Shown here: one piece after another, positions 9,501-18,249 of the stretch
Numbering within the stretch: the stretch's first letter is position 1
How the letters are laid out: every line of letters begins with the position of its first letter
NCBI GenBank assembly: GCA_900475325.1
Contig: LS483371.1
Coordinates: forward strand, 558,001 to 622,000
Reading direction: 5' to 3'
DNA from: Paucimonas lemoignei
GTDB taxonomy: Bacteria; Pseudomonadota; Gammaproteobacteria; Pseudomonadales; Pseudomonadaceae
Length of the DNA stretch: 64,000 nucleotides
The notes under the pieces: generated by a model
What the model was told of the DNA's origin: nothing
The model's database searches: none
Seen by the model: the letters and a program-made list of their open reading frames with translations, nothing else
Translations under genes and position numbers: made by a program

Positions 9501-9592
9501 TGTGGGACCGAATTCATTCGGGAAAGGGCCGGTACATTCACACTATTTGTATCTGATTCAATGCCCTCTTCCCGAATGAATTCGGTCCCACA
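9501..9592. repeat. REPIN (CCGAATTCATTCGG hybrid type)
   Basis: Arms GTGGGACCGAATTCATTCGG and CCGAATGAATTCGGTCCCAC. It combines the outer bases of the CCGGCTTTAGCCGG type with the core of the GCGAATTCATTCGC type. Confidence 0.88.
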
Positions 9593-9608
9593 TGCATAGC
9601 GGTGTTGT

Positions 9609-10352
9609 TTAAAGCGCCAACAACTCCCGCACCCCCAGCAACACCAGAAAATGCAGCGGATAAATCGCATACGCCCAGCGGCGCATGGGCTTGACCGGAA
9701 AGGGTAGACGGCGACGCAGCAGCGCCAGACCCAACATTGGCGCAATCAGGCAGGCGACCAGCGAGCCGATGGACACCGGATCACCCCATGCCGCCCCGGC
9801 GAACATTTGCGGCCAGGCATTACCGGCCACGCAGACTGCTCCGGGCAGGATCGCCAGCCAAAGCGGGCGCTCCAGCACCAGCAGCAAGGCCAGGGGTAAT
9901 AACGCGCCAAAGAAACTGAACATCAGGTATTTGTGGAAAACCGCCGCAACCAGCAGCGCCGCAAGCGCCATCACCCGCGTCTCTGGCAGCCGATGTCGCC
10001 AGCCCTGAGCAATCAGCAATCCAAGCAGCAGGGTAGGCAGTACGTTCCGCGTGTCGGCGTCGCGCATGAACAGGCGGTAGGGGATTTCCGACAAAACAGC
10101 AAACAGCAGCATCCAGCCCAGATAACGCCACTGCACTTTCGGCTCCGGCAGCAGCGCGCTTTTACGACCCAGGTTCACGGCAATCGCCAGACAAAACCAC
10201 GGGAACGCCAATCGCCCCGGCACGTAGAGAAAATCCACCGACCAGCCCACGTAGCGCAAGTGGTCCAGCACCATGGCCAGCATCGCCAGCCACTTGAGCA
10301 GGTCCAGCGCCTTGTTGCGTCCGGGCAGGTAAGGTGGGTTAGACAGGTCCAT
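9609..10352 (-). CDS. TraX-family membrane protein
   Basis: 247 aa polytopic membrane protein with the TraX-family opening NKALDLLKWLAMLAMVLDHLRYVG. About seven to eight hydrophobic segments run to the C terminus (YPLHFLVLLGVRELLAL). TraX relatives are acyltransferase-like membrane proteins; the chromosomal Pseudomonas copies have no settled role. It is monocistronic, flanked on both sides by REPINs. Confidence 0.82.
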   Translation of the reverse strand: MDLSNPPYLPGRNKALDLLKWLAMLAMVLDHLRYVGWSVDFLYVPGRLAFPWFCLAIAVNLGRKSALLPEPKVQWRYLGWMLLFAVLSEIPYRLFMRDADTRNVLPTLLLGLLIAQGWRHRLPETRVMALAALLVAAVFHKYLMFSFFGALLPLALLLVLERPLWLAILPGAVCVAGNAWPQMFAGAAWGDPVSIGSLVACLIAPMLGLALLRRRLPFPVKPMRRWAYAIYPLHFLVLLGVRELLAL

Positions 10353-10374
10353 GATTCTCCAGATGCTGAGTTTT

Positions 10375-10451
10375 CTGTAGGAGCTGCCGCAGGCTGCGAA
10401 GGCGATTCATCTGGCACAGCGTCATTCGCAGCCTTCGGCAGCTCCTACAGG
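10375..10451. repeat. REPIN (GTAGGAGCTGCCG type)
   Basis: Arms CTGTAGGAGCTGCCGCAGGC and GCCTTCGGCAGCTCCTACAG in the intergenic region before the threonine aldolase. Confidence 0.88.
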
Positions 10452-10537
10452 TTTTGTGTTTGCAACATAACAACCCATGACCAACCCACACGATCTTCGC
10501 TACAGTGCGCAGCATAATCAATGACAAGGATTCGGCC

Positions 10538-11578
10538 ATGACCGACAAGAGCCAGCAGTTTGCCAGCGATAACTATTCAGGTATCTGCCCTGAAGCCTGG
10601 GCTGCGATGGAACAGGCTAACCACGGCCACCAGCGTGCCTACGGCGACGACGAATGGACCGCGCGTGCCTCCGATCAATTCCGCAAATTATTTGAAACCG
10701 ACTGCGAGGTGTTCTTCGCCTTCAACGGCACGGCAGCCAACTCCCTGGCGCTGTCGTCGTTGTGCCAGAGCTATCACAGCGTTATCTGCTCCGAAACCGC
10801 TCACGTCGAGACCGACGAATGTGGCGCGCCGGAATTCTTCTCCAATGGCTCCAAGCTGCTCACCGCCCGCAGCGAAATGGGCAAGCTGACGCCTGAGTCG
10901 ATCCGCGAAGTGGCGCTCAAGCGTCAGGACATCCATTACCCCAAGCCGCGTGTCGTGACCCTGACTCAAGCCACGGAAGTGGGCAGCGTCTATCAGCCTG
11001 AAGAGCTCAAAGCCATCAGCGCGACGTGTAAAGAGCTGAATCTTAATCTGCACATGGACGGCGCACGGTTCTCGAATGCCTGCGCCTTTCTCGAGTGTTC
11101 GCCTGCCGAGCTGACCTGGAAGTCCGGCGTCGACGTGCTGTGTTTTGGTGGCACCAAGAACGGCATGGCGGTGGGCGAGGCGATTCTGTTCTTCAATCAC
11201 GAACTGGCGGAGGACTTCGATTACCGCTGCAAACAGGCTGGGCAACTGGCGTCGAAAATGCGCTTTTTGTCTGCGCCCTGGGTCGGGCTGCTGGAAAACG
11301 ACGCCTGGCTCAAACACGCCAACCACGCCAACCATTGCGCGCAGTTGCTGGCCAAACTGGTCGAGGATATTCCAGGCGTTGAGCTGATGTTCCCGGTTCA
11401 GGCCAACGGCGTGTTCCTGCAACTGTCCGAACCCGCCATCGCGGCACTGACCGCCAAGGGCTGGAGGTTCTATACCTTCATCGGCAACGGCGGCGCGCGC
11501 TTCATGTGCTCATGGGACACCGAAGAAGCCCGCGTGCGCGAGCTGGCGGCGGATATTCGGTTGGTGATGGGGGCTTGA
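10538..11578 (+). CDS. ltaE: Low-specificity L-threonine aldolase
   Basis: 346 aa PLP enzyme cleaving L-threonine or allo-threonine to glycine and acetaldehyde. The N-terminal FASDNYSG motif, the HVETDECGAPEFF segment and the PLP-lysine motif FGGTKNGMAVGEAI (about residue 205) fit the family and its usual length. The start at MTDKSQQFASDNYSG follows an ACAAGGA ribosome site. It adds another route to glycine in a window rich in glycine metabolism. Confidence 0.93.
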   Translation: MTDKSQQFASDNYSGICPEAWAAMEQANHGHQRAYGDDEWTARASDQFRKLFETDCEVFFAFNGTAANSLALSSLCQSYHSVICSETAHVETDECGAPEFFSNGSKLLTARSEMGKLTPESIREVALKRQDIHYPKPRVVTLTQATEVGSVYQPEELKAISATCKELNLNLHMDGARFSNACAFLECSPAELTWKSGVDVLCFGGTKNGMAVGEAILFFNHELAEDFDYRCKQAGQLASKMRFLSAPWVGLLENDAWLKHANHANHCAQLLAKLVEDIPGVELMFPVQANGVFLQLSEPAIAALTAKGWRFYTFIGNGGARFMCSWDTEEARVRELAADIRLVMGA

Positions 11579-11667
11579 TCCTGCGAGCCGCGCATAACTC
11601 CTGTGGGAGATTCTACTTCTGCCTGAAAGGCTTCTGAAAACACATAGAAGTCTTGGCTGACCTCGGA

Positions 11668-11763
11668 CCTGTGGGAGCGAATTTATTCGCGAAGGCGATA
11701 TCAAGACGCATAAAGATGTGTCGGATGTACTGGCCTTTTCGCGAATGAATTCGCTCCCACAGG
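11668..11763. repeat. REPIN (GCGAATTCATTCGC type)
   Basis: Arms CCTGTGGGAGCGAATTTATT and AATGAATTCGCTCCCACAGG; the loop carries GTCGGATGTACTGGCC. Confidence 0.88.
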
Positions 11764-11784
11764 TGGCTGCAATCCAAATCCAAA

Positions 11785-11834
11785 TCAGCTCTGCGAAATC
11801 GTCTTGGAAATCACATCCCCTGTCGCATCGATCT
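11785..11834 (-). pseudogene. Displaced 3' end of zapA
   Basis: Fifty bases nearly identical (two mismatches by eye) to the last 16 codons and stop of zapA at 11984-12033. A REPIN lies between the two copies. It is a non-functional tail fragment. Confidence 0.88.
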
Positions 11835-11853
11835 CCCACAGGATGAACTCATG

Positions 11854-11947
11854 ACGTGGGACCGGCTTTAGCCGGGAAGGGGCCGGTGCATCCGATACAT
11901 TTGTGTCGTCTGCTGTTCAGTCTTCCCGGCTGAAGCCGGTCCCACGT
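11854..11947. repeat. REPIN (CCGGCTTTAGCCGG type)
   Basis: Arms ACGTGGGACCGGCTTTAGCC and GGCTGAAGCCGGTCCCACGT. It sits between the displaced and intact zapA tails. Confidence 0.88.
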
Positions 11948-11983
11948 CATTGCACAATCCACAGGGCAGCATTTCAGCTGGAC

Positions 11984-12286
11984 TCAGCTCTGCGAAATCG
12001 TCTTGGAAATCACATCCACCGTCGCATCGATCTGCTGCTGGCAGCGGTCGAGTTCGATCTGGTGTTGCGCTTTGAGCTCGACCTGCTGCGAGCACAGGTT
12101 CAGGGCCGCCAGCACCAGCAGACGATCGCCGATCAGGCTGGGGTATTTGCGCTTGGTGTCGGCCAGTGAGGCGCGGAGCATGGCGGTGGCTTGCAGCAAG
12201 GTCTGCTCTTCGCCCGCCGGGGCCTTGATCGAGTAGTCATTGCCCAGAATTGAAACGACCGTCACCCCGTCTGCGTGAGTACTCAT
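11984..12286 (-). CDS. ZapA-family cell division protein, divergent paralogue
   Basis: 100 aa. Pattern of ZapA: a short N-terminal beta-rich domain (VTVVSILGNDYSIKAP) followed by a long helix (DRLLVLAALNLCSQQVELKAQ) ending in a coiled coil. ZapA promotes FtsZ bundling at the division site. From memory, the main Pseudomonas ZapA starts with a VQILDKEYCI-type strand and sits near pepP, ubiH and 6S RNA. None of these neighbours is present here, so I think this is a second, divergent ZapA. It overlaps the upstream coiled-coil gene by 4 bases. Confidence 0.8.
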   Translation of the reverse strand: MSTHADGVTVVSILGNDYSIKAPAGEEQTLLQATAMLRASLADTKRKYPSLIGDRLLVLAALNLCSQQVELKAQHQIELDRCQQQIDATVDVISKTISQS

Positions 12287-12516
12287 GCGCTCACAGCGCT
12301 AGCGCTGGTAGCGCGGTCAACCAAGGCCTGAATGCGCGCGGCTGTGGCGCCTTGTTTCTCTTCCTGCTCCATCAGATTCAATTGCAGGCTGTCGTTGTCA
12401 TCCCTGACTTGAGCCAGCTCGGTGCTGAGCTGCGCGTTCGTGTTTTGCAGCTGCTGGTTCTGTTGCACCAGGTCGCTGACAAGTTGTTCCAACTGGCTTA
12501 GGGATGCTTCCAACAT
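12283..12516 (-). CDS. Small coiled-coil protein paired with ZapA
   Basis: 77 aa and almost entirely coiled coil: LSQLEQLVSDLVQQNQQLQ, then repeating leucine/asparagine heptads to about residue 60. The position directly upstream of zapA with an ATGA overlap recalls the small TIGR02449-type coiled-coil gene next to zapA elsewhere, but the sequence is not obviously the same. The start was chosen at MLEASLSQ; a 19-residue upstream extension (MRNDFSLRC) is possible. A role with ZapA in Z-ring organisation is an inference from context. Confidence 0.75.
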   Translation of the reverse strand: MLEASLSQLEQLVSDLVQQNQQLQNTNAQLSTELAQVRDDNDSLQLNLMEQEEKQGATAARIQALVDRATSASAVSA

Positions 12517-12750
12517 TTTGATTTCTCGAGCAATTTCAACGGGCGCACACCTTAAAGAAAAGTCATTGCGCATACCAGGGTTTATCGGCGTTCGAGCCTT
12601 TAAATCGTGGCGTTTCAGCGTCTGTGCTTTCTTCAGCGGGTAAGTGCATAAAGAGGCCCTGTTGACTGCGATTTAGCCATCTGGTTCCTGCTGCTCGTCA
12701 GACCGCCAGGGATAGGACGATTTGCCGCACGCCGTTTGACGCGTTTTAGC
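12517..12750. other. Divergent intergenic region
   Basis: Non-coding region between the coiled-coil/zapA pair (minus) and the chemoreceptor (plus). Apart from the FliA-type promoter at its right end I see no feature. Confidence 0.5.
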
Positions 12751-12776
12751 TCAAGTCCGTGCAGGGTTGACCGATA
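12751..12776 (+). promoter_or_regulatory. FliA (sigma-28)-type promoter
   Basis: TCAAG, 14 bases, then ACCGATA, close to the Pseudomonas flagellar sigma factor consensus (TCAAG-N14-GCCGATA). It lies about 65 bases upstream of the chemoreceptor start. Confidence 0.6.
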
Positions 12777-12839
12777 GGAGCAGCACTCTATGAATAACTC
12801 TCCCGGTCGCACGGAACGCGCTCCACCTCTGGAAATACA

Positions 12840-14465
12840 ATGTCTTTAAGAACCATGAATATTGCTCCACGCGCGTTCCTTGGATTTTCTCTGATCGGCG
12901 CCCTGATGTTGATTCTCGGCATCTTCGCCTTGTCGCAGATGAGCAAAATCCGCGAAGCAGGCGACGAAGTCGCGCAAAACAGCGTGCCCAGCATTCAGAG
13001 CCTGGACGCGCTCACTGTAACGGGCATCCGAATGCGTGTTCTGTCGTATCGCCTGCTTACTAACCGCGAACCCGACGTTCAGGACAAGACCATCGAACTG
13101 TTTGCCTTGCGTAACAAACAGATCAATGACGCCCAGGCTGTGTATGAAAAGCTGATCGGGTCCCCTGAAGAGCAGAGCGCTTATAACGAATTTGTGCGCC
13201 TGTTGGCCGACTACCGCCAGCTCGAGGGTCGTCTTGTCAGCCTCAGCCGCGCGGGTAATCTGGTGGAAATGGCCCGGCTGCTGAACACCGAGTCCGTGGT
13301 CAACTCTGACCAGATGAACGTCGTTTTGGGCAAGTTGGCCGAGATCAATAGTCGCCAACTGGGTGTCACCAACAAGATGGCAGCCAATGAGTACAGCGCG
13401 GCGTTCAACTGGGTGGTGGGCTTGCTGATTGTTGCGACGATTCTGACCATGCTGTTCGCCTGGTTACTGACGAACAGCATCACCCGTCCGATTGCTGCCG
13501 CGCTGGAAGCCGCCGAAACCATCGCCGAGGGCAACCTGACACGCCCGATCAAGGTCGATGGCACTGACGAAGCAGGTCGCTTGCTGGCCGCGATGCAGAA
13601 GATGCAGGAAAAACTGCGCGACACCTTGATGCGCATTTCCGGTTCGGCCACTCAATTGGCTTCTGCTGCCGAAGAGCTGAACGCCGTCACCGACGAAAGC
13701 GCGCGCGGCCTGTCGCAACAGAACAACGAAATCGAGCAGGCAGCGACAGCGGTCAACGAAATGACCAGCGCCGTTGAAGAAGTGGCGCGCAATGCCGTGA
13801 GCACGTCCGAGGCCTCGAAAAACGCCACCGCGTCGGCCGGTGATGGTCGTGACCTGGTTCAGGAAACCGTCAACGCCATCGAACGCATGAGCGGTGATGT
13901 ACAGGACACGGCTGAGCTGATTGGCAACCTGGCCGAAGAGTCTCGCGACATCGGCAAAGTGCTGGACGTGATTCGTGGGCTCGCCGATCAGACCAACTTG
14001 CTGGCCCTGAACGCCGCCATCGAAGCGGCGCGTGCCGGTGAAGCCGGTCGCGGTTTTGCGGTGGTAGCCGATGAAGTCCGCGCATTGGCCCATCGCACCC
14101 AGCAGTCGACCAGCGAAATCGAACGCATGGTCGGCAGCATTCAGGGTGGCACAGAGAAAGCGGTGGGTTCGATGCGTAACAGCACCGAGCGTGCCGAATC
14201 AACGTTGAACATCGCCAAAGGCGCAGGCCTGGCGCTGGACACCATCAACAGCGCCGTGGTGGAAATCAACGAGCGCAACCTGGTAATCGCCAGCGCAGCG
14301 GAAGAGCAAGCCCAAGTAGCGCGTGAAGTGGACCGCAACCTGGTCAACATCCGCGACTTGTCAGCTCAGTCCTCCGACGGCGCCGCACAGACCAGCGCGG
14401 CCAGTGGTGAGCTGACGCGTTTGGCCGTCGACCTGAACAGCATGGTTTCGCGGTTTAGTTTGTAA
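12840..14465 (+). CDS. Methyl-accepting chemotaxis protein (4-helix-bundle type)
   Basis: 541 aa inner-membrane chemoreceptor. First membrane segment about residues 11-31, a periplasmic four-helix-bundle ligand domain about 32-190, and a second membrane segment about 191-212 ([20 protein letters not shown]). HAMP follows (about 213-265), then a signalling domain with the conserved tip ([20 protein letters not shown], then [17 protein letters not shown]). It is monocistronic. Ligand unknown. The FliA-type promoter upstream fits control with the flagellar regulon. Confidence 0.93.
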   Translation: MSLRTMNIAPRAFLGFSLIGALMLILGIFALSQMSKIREAGDEVAQNSVPSIQSLDALTVTGIRMRVLSYRLLTNREPDVQDKTIELFALRNKQINDAQAVYEKLIGSPEEQSAYNEFVRLLADYRQLEGRLVSLSRAGNLVEMARLLNTESVVNSDQMNVVLGKLAEINSRQLGVTNKMAANEYSAAFNWVVGLLIVATILTMLFAWLLTNSITRPIAAALEAAETIAEGNLTRPIKVDGTDEAGRLLAAMQKMQEKLRDTLMRISGSATQLASAAEELNAVTDESARGLSQQNNEIEQAATAVNEMTSAVEEVARNAVSTSEASKNATASAGDGRDLVQETVNAIERMSGDVQDTAELIGNLAEESRDIGKVLDVIRGLADQTNLLALNAAIEAARAGEAGRGFAVVADEVRALAHRTQQSTSEIERMVGSIQGGTEKAVGSMRNSTERAESTLNIAKGAGLALDTINSAVVEINERNLVIASAAEEQAQVAREVDRNLVNIRDLSAQSSDGAAQTSAASGELTRLAVDLNSMVSRFSL

Positions 14466-14513
14466 GCGCCACACAACGCCCCGGTTGGAATCGGATTCCG
14501 GGGGGCTGTGGGA

Positions 14514-14606
14514 CCTGTGGGAGCGAATTCATTTGCGAAGGTGTTGTGTCAGGCAATGATGTGCCGGAGGTGATGGCCCTTTCGCGAATGAATTCGCTCC
14601 CACAGG
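14514..14606. repeat. REPIN (GCGAATTCATTCGC type)
   Basis: Arms CCTGTGGGAGCGAATTCATT and AATGAATTCGCTCCCACAGG between the chemoreceptor and gbcB. Confidence 0.88.
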
Positions 14607-14629
14607 TTTTGCGCTTATCGCCCAGGCAA

Positions 14630-15730
14630 TCAATACTCGATCCGCACATCCCCCTTCGGAATGCTGCAGCACGACAGGATGTAACCCTCGGCTTCGTCTT
14701 CTTCGGTGATGCCGCCGTTGTGTTCCATTTCCACTTCGCCGCTGAGTTTCATCACCTTGCACGTCCCGCAGATCCCCATGCCGCAAGCTTTTGGGATCAT
14801 CAGGCCGAGTTTGGCGGCTGCTGCGTGTACGGTTTCGCCCGGTCCCACACGGATGCTCTTGCCGGTGTCGGTGAATTCCACTTGATGCAGGTCGGAGGCG
14901 TCTATTTCCGGCGCATCGGCGGCGATTTCTGCTTGTTCCACGGCGTCGGCACGGGCTTCCGGTGGCGTCGCGCCGAAGGATTCTTCGTGGTACTGCGCCA
15001 TGTTGAAACCGTTCGCTTGCAGTAGGCGTTTAACCGCCGTCATGTAAGGCGTTGGCCCGCAGCAGAACACCTCTCGCTCCATGAAGTCCGGGGCCATCAG
15101 TTCCAGCATCTTCTGATTCAGATAACCCCGATAACCAGCCCAAGGCTCACCCAGACCATGCTTCTCGCAGACCAGGTGCAGGCTGAAGTTGTCGATCCGC
15201 GACGCCATGTGTTCCAGCTCGCGGTGGTAAATGATGTCTTTGGGGGAGCGGGCGCTGTGCACGAACACCATGTCGACATTGGCGTTGGTGTCGTAGAACC
15301 AGCGCGCCATGGACATGACCGGCGTGATACCGACGCCGCCGCTGAGGTAGAGAATCTTCGGGTTCGGGAAGTCGATGGCGTTGAACAGCCCGACCGGCCC
15401 GTGGACCGCCAGCTCCTGGCCTTCATGCAACGTGTCGTGCAGGTAGTTGGACACCTTGCCGCCCGGCACCCGCTTGATGGTCACCGAAAAGCTGTACGGC
15501 ACCGAAGGCGAACTGGAAATGGTGTACGAGCGCATCACCGGCACGCCTTCGATTTCAAGCTCCAGGGTCACGAACTGCCCCGGCTTGAAGAAGAACATGA
15601 TCGGCTGGTCGGCCATGAAGCAGAAGGTGCGTACGTCCCAGGTTTCCTGGATCACTTTGACCACACGAACCAAGTGGCGGCCGTTGGCCCACGTCTGGGT
15701 ATTTACCGGGCTCAGGAAACTTTGGGACAT
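14630..15730 (-). CDS. gbcB: Glycine betaine monooxygenase, reductase subunit
   Basis: 366 aa electron-transfer partner of GbcA: FAD-binding (PGQFVTLELEIEG, RSYTISSSPS) and NAD-binding (YLSGGVGITPVMSMARW) domains, then a C-terminal plant-type 2Fe-2S ferredoxin with CGMGICGTC and a later Cys pair. It passes electrons from NAD(P)H to the Rieske oxygenase that demethylates glycine betaine to dimethylglycine. The start at MSQSFLSPVNTQTW replaces a longer open frame. It is divergent from gbcA across 317 bases. Confidence 0.95.
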   Translation of the reverse strand: MSQSFLSPVNTQTWANGRHLVRVVKVIQETWDVRTFCFMADQPIMFFFKPGQFVTLELEIEGVPVMRSYTISSSPSVPYSFSVTIKRVPGGKVSNYLHDTLHEGQELAVHGPVGLFNAIDFPNPKILYLSGGVGITPVMSMARWFYDTNANVDMVFVHSARSPKDIIYHRELEHMASRIDNFSLHLVCEKHGLGEPWAGYRGYLNQKMLELMAPDFMEREVFCCGPTPYMTAVKRLLQANGFNMAQYHEESFGATPPEARADAVEQAEIAADAPEIDASDLHQVEFTDTGKSIRVGPGETVHAAAAKLGLMIPKACGMGICGTCKVMKLSGEVEMEHNGGITEEDEAEGYILSCCSIPKGDVRIEY

Positions 15731-16047
15731 GCTCAATCTCCACGGCCGACTACCGGCCTCATGATGCGGATTCTGCGTAAGGCGCAGGACCTTCACTTGC
15801 CTATCAGCGACATCGGCGTACTTATCGCAACCAGCCCACAGTTACCGGGGTTGGAGCGTCGGGAACGGATTCGGCCATGTCGCCCATGGATAAGGTTCGC
15901 TCTGCGCCGACCTCCACACTCGCCACTAAATGTTTGTCGTAAAACCGAATGGCAAAAACAAACGCCATCTTGCGTGCCAACCGCCACAAAAACCCGTATT
16001 AGCCACATTCGCCGACCATAAACCGTATGGTCATGAGGGATTCAACG
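15731..16047. promoter_or_regulatory. Divergent gbcB/gbcA control region
   Basis: 317 bases with no convincing gene. In Pseudomonas both genes are activated by the AraC-family regulator GbdR in response to betaine and dimethylglycine; I expect its sites here but cannot assign them from sequence alone. Confidence 0.5.
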
Positions 16048-17346
16048 ATGGACGTCACCGCAACCTTGAGCTTGGGCGATCCGCTGGAACCGGCACGTAA
16101 GGCCACCGCCGAAATGCTGCAGAACCGTGAGCGCACTTATTCACTGCCGCAACCGTTCTACAGTGATGAGCGGCTGTTTGAAATCGACATGCAGGAAATC
16201 TTTCAGAAGGAGTGGCTGATTGCGGGGATGACCTGCGAGATTCCGTCCAAGGGCAACTACATGACCCTGCAGATCGGCAAAAACCCGGTCGTGGTGGTGC
16301 GTGGTGCAGATGGCGCGGTCAACGCCTTTTATAACGTGTGCCGTCATCGCGGCTCGCGGCTGTGCACCAAGGAGAAGGGCAAGGTCGCCAAGCTGGTCTG
16401 CCCTTACCACCAGTGGACGTACGAGCTGGACGGCCGCTTGCTCTACGCGGGCACCGAGATGGGCGAGGAGTTCGACATGAAGAACTTCAGCCTCAAGCCG
16501 ATCAACGTGAAGACCGCAGGTGGCTACATCTTCATCAGCATGGCCCAGAACCCGCCGGCCATCGACGAGTTCCTGCAGACCCTGCAGCACTACATGGAAC
16601 CGTACGACATGGAAAACACCAAGGTGGCGGTGCAAACCACCTTGATGGAAAAGGCCAACTGGAAGCTGGTGCTGGAAAACAACCGCGAGTGCTACCACTG
16701 CAGCGGCTCGCATCCTGAGCTGCTCAACACCCTGCTCGAATGGGATGACGTCACCGATCCGCGCGCCACTCAGTCGTTCAAGGACCATGTCGCCGAGTCG
16801 GCCGCTGCCTGGGATGCAGAGAAGATTCCTTACGCGCACGCCAGCTTCGGCCTGCGTAACCGCATCGTGCGCATGCCGCTGCTTAAAGGCACCGTCTCCA
16901 TGACCATGGACGGCAAGCAAGGCAGCAGCAAACTCATGGGCCGCATCAAAAACCCGGACCTGGGCTCGATGCGCATCCTGCACCTGCCGCATGCCTGGAA
17001 CCACTGCATGGGCGACCACATCATCGTGTTCACTGTGTGGCCGATCAGCGCCCAGGAAACCATGGTCAGCACCAAATGGCTGGTGCACAAGGACGCCGTT
17101 GAAGGCGTGGACTACGACGTAGCACGCCTGCGTGAAGTCTGGGACGCCACCAACGATCAAGACCGTCGCCTGGCCGAAGAAAACCAGCGTGGCATCAACT
17201 CCAACGCCTACCAGCCAGGGCCTTACTCGAAAACCTACGAGTTCGGCGTGGTCAATTTCATCGACTGGTACAGCGCCCGCGTCCTGGAAAACCTCGGTGC
17301 CGAGCCTGCTCCGTATCTGAAGGGCGTGGCGGTTAATCACGAGTGA
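16048..17346 (+). CDS. gbcA: Glycine betaine monooxygenase, Rieske oxygenase subunit
   Basis: 432 aa Rieske non-haem iron oxygenase. The 2Fe-2S ligands are in CRHRGSRLC and CPYHQW (about residues 96-121). The mononuclear iron site lies in the C-terminal catalytic domain after NNRECYHCSGSHPEL. With GbcB it converts glycine betaine to dimethylglycine plus formaldehyde, feeding the sarcosine oxidase pathway at the left of the window. The start ATG encodes MDVTATLSLGDP. Confidence 0.95.
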   Translation: MDVTATLSLGDPLEPARKATAEMLQNRERTYSLPQPFYSDERLFEIDMQEIFQKEWLIAGMTCEIPSKGNYMTLQIGKNPVVVVRGADGAVNAFYNVCRHRGSRLCTKEKGKVAKLVCPYHQWTYELDGRLLYAGTEMGEEFDMKNFSLKPINVKTAGGYIFISMAQNPPAIDEFLQTLQHYMEPYDMENTKVAVQTTLMEKANWKLVLENNRECYHCSGSHPELLNTLLEWDDVTDPRATQSFKDHVAESAAAWDAEKIPYAHASFGLRNRIVRMPLLKGTVSMTMDGKQGSSKLMGRIKNPDLGSMRILHLPHAWNHCMGDHIIVFTVWPISAQETMVSTKWLVHKDAVEGVDYDVARLREVWDATNDQDRRLAEENQRGINSNAYQPGPYSKTYEFGVVNFIDWYSARVLENLGAEPAPYLKGVAVNHE

Positions 17347-17373
17347 TGGGGATTGCTTAATACTGTGTAAAAA

Positions 17374-17470
17374 CCTGTGGGAGCGAATTCATTCGCGAAG
17401 GCAATTCGTCAGGCGCAGTCGATGTATCGGATGTGCCTGCCTCTTCGCGAATAAATTCGCTCCCACAAGG
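17374..17470. repeat. REPIN (GCGAATTCATTCGC type)
   Basis: Arms CCTGTGGGAGCGAATTCATT and AATAAATTCGCTCCCACAAGG downstream of gbcA. Confidence 0.87.
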
Positions 17471-17481
17471 TCTGTCGCGCT

Positions 17482-18138
17482 TCGAAATCTTTGATCAAAA
17501 TCTGATCAGCTCCCATGTAGCCCAACCCCGCCTTACCTCCCCAGCTTCCGCCAACAACTTATCCACAGAGCAGCCCACAGTAATTGTGGGGAAGTGCTCG
17601 GCTGCCTGTGTAAAAAACCAATATAAACCGTGACTTATTCATAAGCACGATTTCCTGTGGATATTGGTCAATAATTGATCATGTTGCTGAAAGCCACGTT
17701 TTTAGGGGGCTGCAGGTGATAGCAAACACCTTATCCACAGAAGCGCCAACAGAGTTTGGGGGCAACTTCAGCCTTAAGGCGCCAGGGCTGTGGAAAACTG
17801 GTCAAAGCCTTGTATTTCAACGTTGACAGATGAGTTCTCGCGGATATTTACAGAGATTGATCGTTTTCTGATCAGATTGCTACAGGCCACGCTCTATATG
17901 GTTCGCAGCGTTAAGCGAACAACTTGTCCACAGAAGCGCCAACAGACTTTGTGGGCAACTGTGGGCGAGCGTGAACATCGGTGGATTGTTTATCCACAGC
18001 GAAAACCCAGTAAAAACCGTAGGTTAGGCTGGTTGTTTTTCGAACAGGCGCCTGTAGGCATTGATTTGTATAGGCTGCAGCGTTCAGCGAACACCTTATC
18101 CACAGAGGCGCTAACAGCCTGTGTGCACAAGTCGTTAA
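17482..18138. repeat. Tandem array of diverged ~170-190 bp units carrying DnaA-box-like sites
   Basis: Non-coding 650-base stretch. Perfect DnaA boxes TTATCCACA lie at 17559, 17731, 17990 and 18096. One-mismatch or common variants lie at 17924 (TTGTCCACA) and, inverted, at 17656 (TGTGGATAT) and 17789 (TGTGGAAAA). The boxes at 17559, 17731, 17924 and 18096 head diverged repeats spaced 172, 193 and 172 bases. These share CCACAG-A-GCGC-AACAG after the box in the last three units, TGATCA motifs, and GCAGCGTTAAGCGAAC-like ends. Possible DnaA-titrating or replication-linked locus; not a recognised oriC context. Confidence 0.75.
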
Positions 18139-18224
18139 TTGTAGGAGCTGCCGAAGGCTGCGAGCTACGATCTGCCTGAAACACCGCCTTCGCAGCCCTC
18201 GTAACCTCGGACAGCTCCTACAGG
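18139..18224. repeat. Degenerate REPIN (GTAGGAGCTGCCG type)
   Basis: Left arm TTGTAGGAGCTGCCGAAGGC; the right arm is decayed but ends CAGCTCCTACAGG. It abuts the DnaA-box array. Confidence 0.75.
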
Positions 18225-18249
18225 ATCGGGGTTTGCCAACAGACCACAC

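Noticed and set aside
11579..11983. 6S RNA gene downstream of zapA
   Set aside because: The spacer is taken up by REPINs and a displaced zapA tail; I see no 6S-like long hairpin with an open central bubble.
12790..12849. A 19-aa leader ORF with an AGGAG ribosome site overlapping the chemoreceptor start
   Set aside because: The apparent ribosome site coincides with the -10 of the FliA-type promoter, so it would mostly lie outside the transcript.
17482..18138. Chromosomal replication origin oriC
   Set aside because: No dnaA, dnaN, rpmH or gidA neighbours and no clear AT-rich unwinding region; DnaA boxes alone are not enough.
17790..18179. 129-aa ORF in the DnaA-box region
   Set aside because: It runs through repeat units and a REPIN arm, has no good ribosome site and an atypical composition.
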